Below are positions 63,404 to 64,000 of a stretch of 64,000 nt of DNA, piece by piece. Every line of letters begins with the position of its first letter. Within the stretch, counting starts at the first letter, position 1. Made by a program: the position numbers and the translations under genes. This stretch comes from Pontiella sulfatireligans (GTDB lineage Bacteria > Verrucomicrobiota > Kiritimatiellia > Kiritimatiellales > Pontiellaceae): assembly GCF_900890705.1 (NCBI RefSeq), contig NZ_CAAHFH010000001.1, positions 2,976,001-3,040,000 on the forward strand. The letters run 5' to 3'. Below the pieces are notes generated by a model. That model saw only the letters and a list, made by a program, of their open reading frames with translations. It was not told the origin of the DNA and searched no databases.

Positions 63404-64000
63404 ACCACATTCCTTTGGGGTCGATTTTAAAACGTTCGATGGCGTTCCAGAAACGGAGGCGATTGATGGTGTAGTCCACCAAGGTCACGGTCGCCGAGTT
63501 TTCCGAACTCAGCAGCTCGTTCTGCGCATCGAGCAGGTCGCGCGTGAGCGCCTTGCCTTGCTGCAGCAGCAAGGTCGTGCTTTCCACCTGCCGGCCGGCC
63601 AGCTTAACGCTGAGCAGGCGGTTTTTATAGACCGACCGGTTGCGCTCAAGCTTGCGCCACAGGTCGCGCACGGTGCGTGTCACGTCGTCTTCCGACTCCT
63701 CGACATTGCGAATTTGGCGCTCCAGCGAAATCTGCGCCCTCCGGTATGCGTTCCGCCGCTCGGTCCAGTCGAACGGCAAATCCAGCCCAACGCCGAGATT
63801 CTGTTCGACGTCGGTGTCGGAGGAAAAATTCTTATCGACGGTATAGCTGACATCCAGATCCGGCAAAAAATCGCGCCGCTGGATTTCCAGCTTGCGCTCC
63901 CTGTCTTCCACTTTTTCGCGCTGGTTGATCAAGTCCAGCCGATTCGATGCGGCCGACTCCAGCGACACCGCCAACGTAATATCCAGCTCCACCAGCCCGC
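63366..64000 (-). CDS. TolC-family outer-membrane protein, C-terminal part (cut by window edge)
   Basis: The last ~210 residues of an outer-membrane efflux protein; the frame stays open to the right edge. NRLDLINQREKVEDRERKLEIQRRDFLPDLDVSYTVDK is the typical start of the second TolC repeat, followed by LDLPFDWTERRNAYRRAQISLERQIRN and the helical VRDLWRKLERN segment. The acidic end YEEDDEEPVATP is extra. It heads the operon tolC-macA-like-ATPase-permease, which would form a full channel from cytoplasm to exterior. Confidence 0.88.
   Translation of the reverse strand, partial: GLVELDITLAVSLESAASNRLDLINQREKVEDRERKLEIQRRDFLPDLDVSYTVDKNFSSDTDVEQNLGVGLDLPFDWTERRNAYRRAQISLERQIRNVEESEDDVTRTVRDLWRKLERNRSVYKNRLLSVKLAGRQVESTTLLLQQGKALTRDLLDAQNELLSSENSATVTLVDYTINRLRFWNAIERFKIDPKGMWYEEDDEEPVATP

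Overview
This window looks like a chromosomal segment of a Gram-negative bacterium of the PVC group, most likely a Kiritimatiellota/Verrucomicrobia relative. The placement is inferred from gene content, not from a search: a DUF1800/DUF1501 pair, a giant subtilase with thrombospondin-type-3 and beta-helix modules, a PilMNO-type secretion locus, outer-membrane porins and an LptE-like lipoprotein. Coding density is high, many neighbouring genes overlap as ATGA, and I see no insertion sequence, prophage, CRISPR array, tRNA or rRNA.

Region 1 (1-8.3 kb, minus strand) runs rplM-rpsI, then argJ, argB, argD and the start of argG. Two decayed DUF4160-DUF2442 gene pairs, a DUF3127 protein with an SSB-like acidic tail and a pRiA4b ORF-3-like protein are embedded among the arginine genes. 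Region 2 (8.3-17.2 kb) is housekeeping: a YdcF-like protein, a minimal GGDEF protein, a split chromate transporter, serA, an LptE-like lipoprotein, rpsT, lepB, lepA and rpe.

Region 3 (17.3-35.0 kb) is a phosphate-acquisition island: two tandem Na/Pi symporters, a porin, a complete RND efflux system, pstS-pstC-pstA-pstB-phoU and a second porin on the opposite strand. Five promoters here (both symporters, the first porin, pstS, pstC) each carry three YTAR motifs at exactly 11-bp spacing. This has the geometry of a PhoB/PhoP box, though no phoB or phoR lies in the window.

Region 4 (35.3-40.9 kb) has a cold-shock protein, a DUF1800-DUF1501 pair, an MTH1-like NUDIX hydrolase and an MscS channel. 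Region 5 (41.0-59.9 kb) is a hybrid type IV pilus/type II secretion locus. The minus strand carries pilM-pilN-pilO-like genes, a pilP-like gene, a secretin and a 1861-residue subtilase that could be a secreted client. The plus strand carries a GspB-like gene, gspE, gspF, a PilS-like kinase without an ATPase domain and a PilR-like sigma-54 activator. Near-consensus sigma-54 -24/-12 promoters precede both pilM and gspE, so PilR probably drives both arms. Region 6 (59.9-64 kb, minus strand) is a MacAB-TolC-type export operon cut by the window end.
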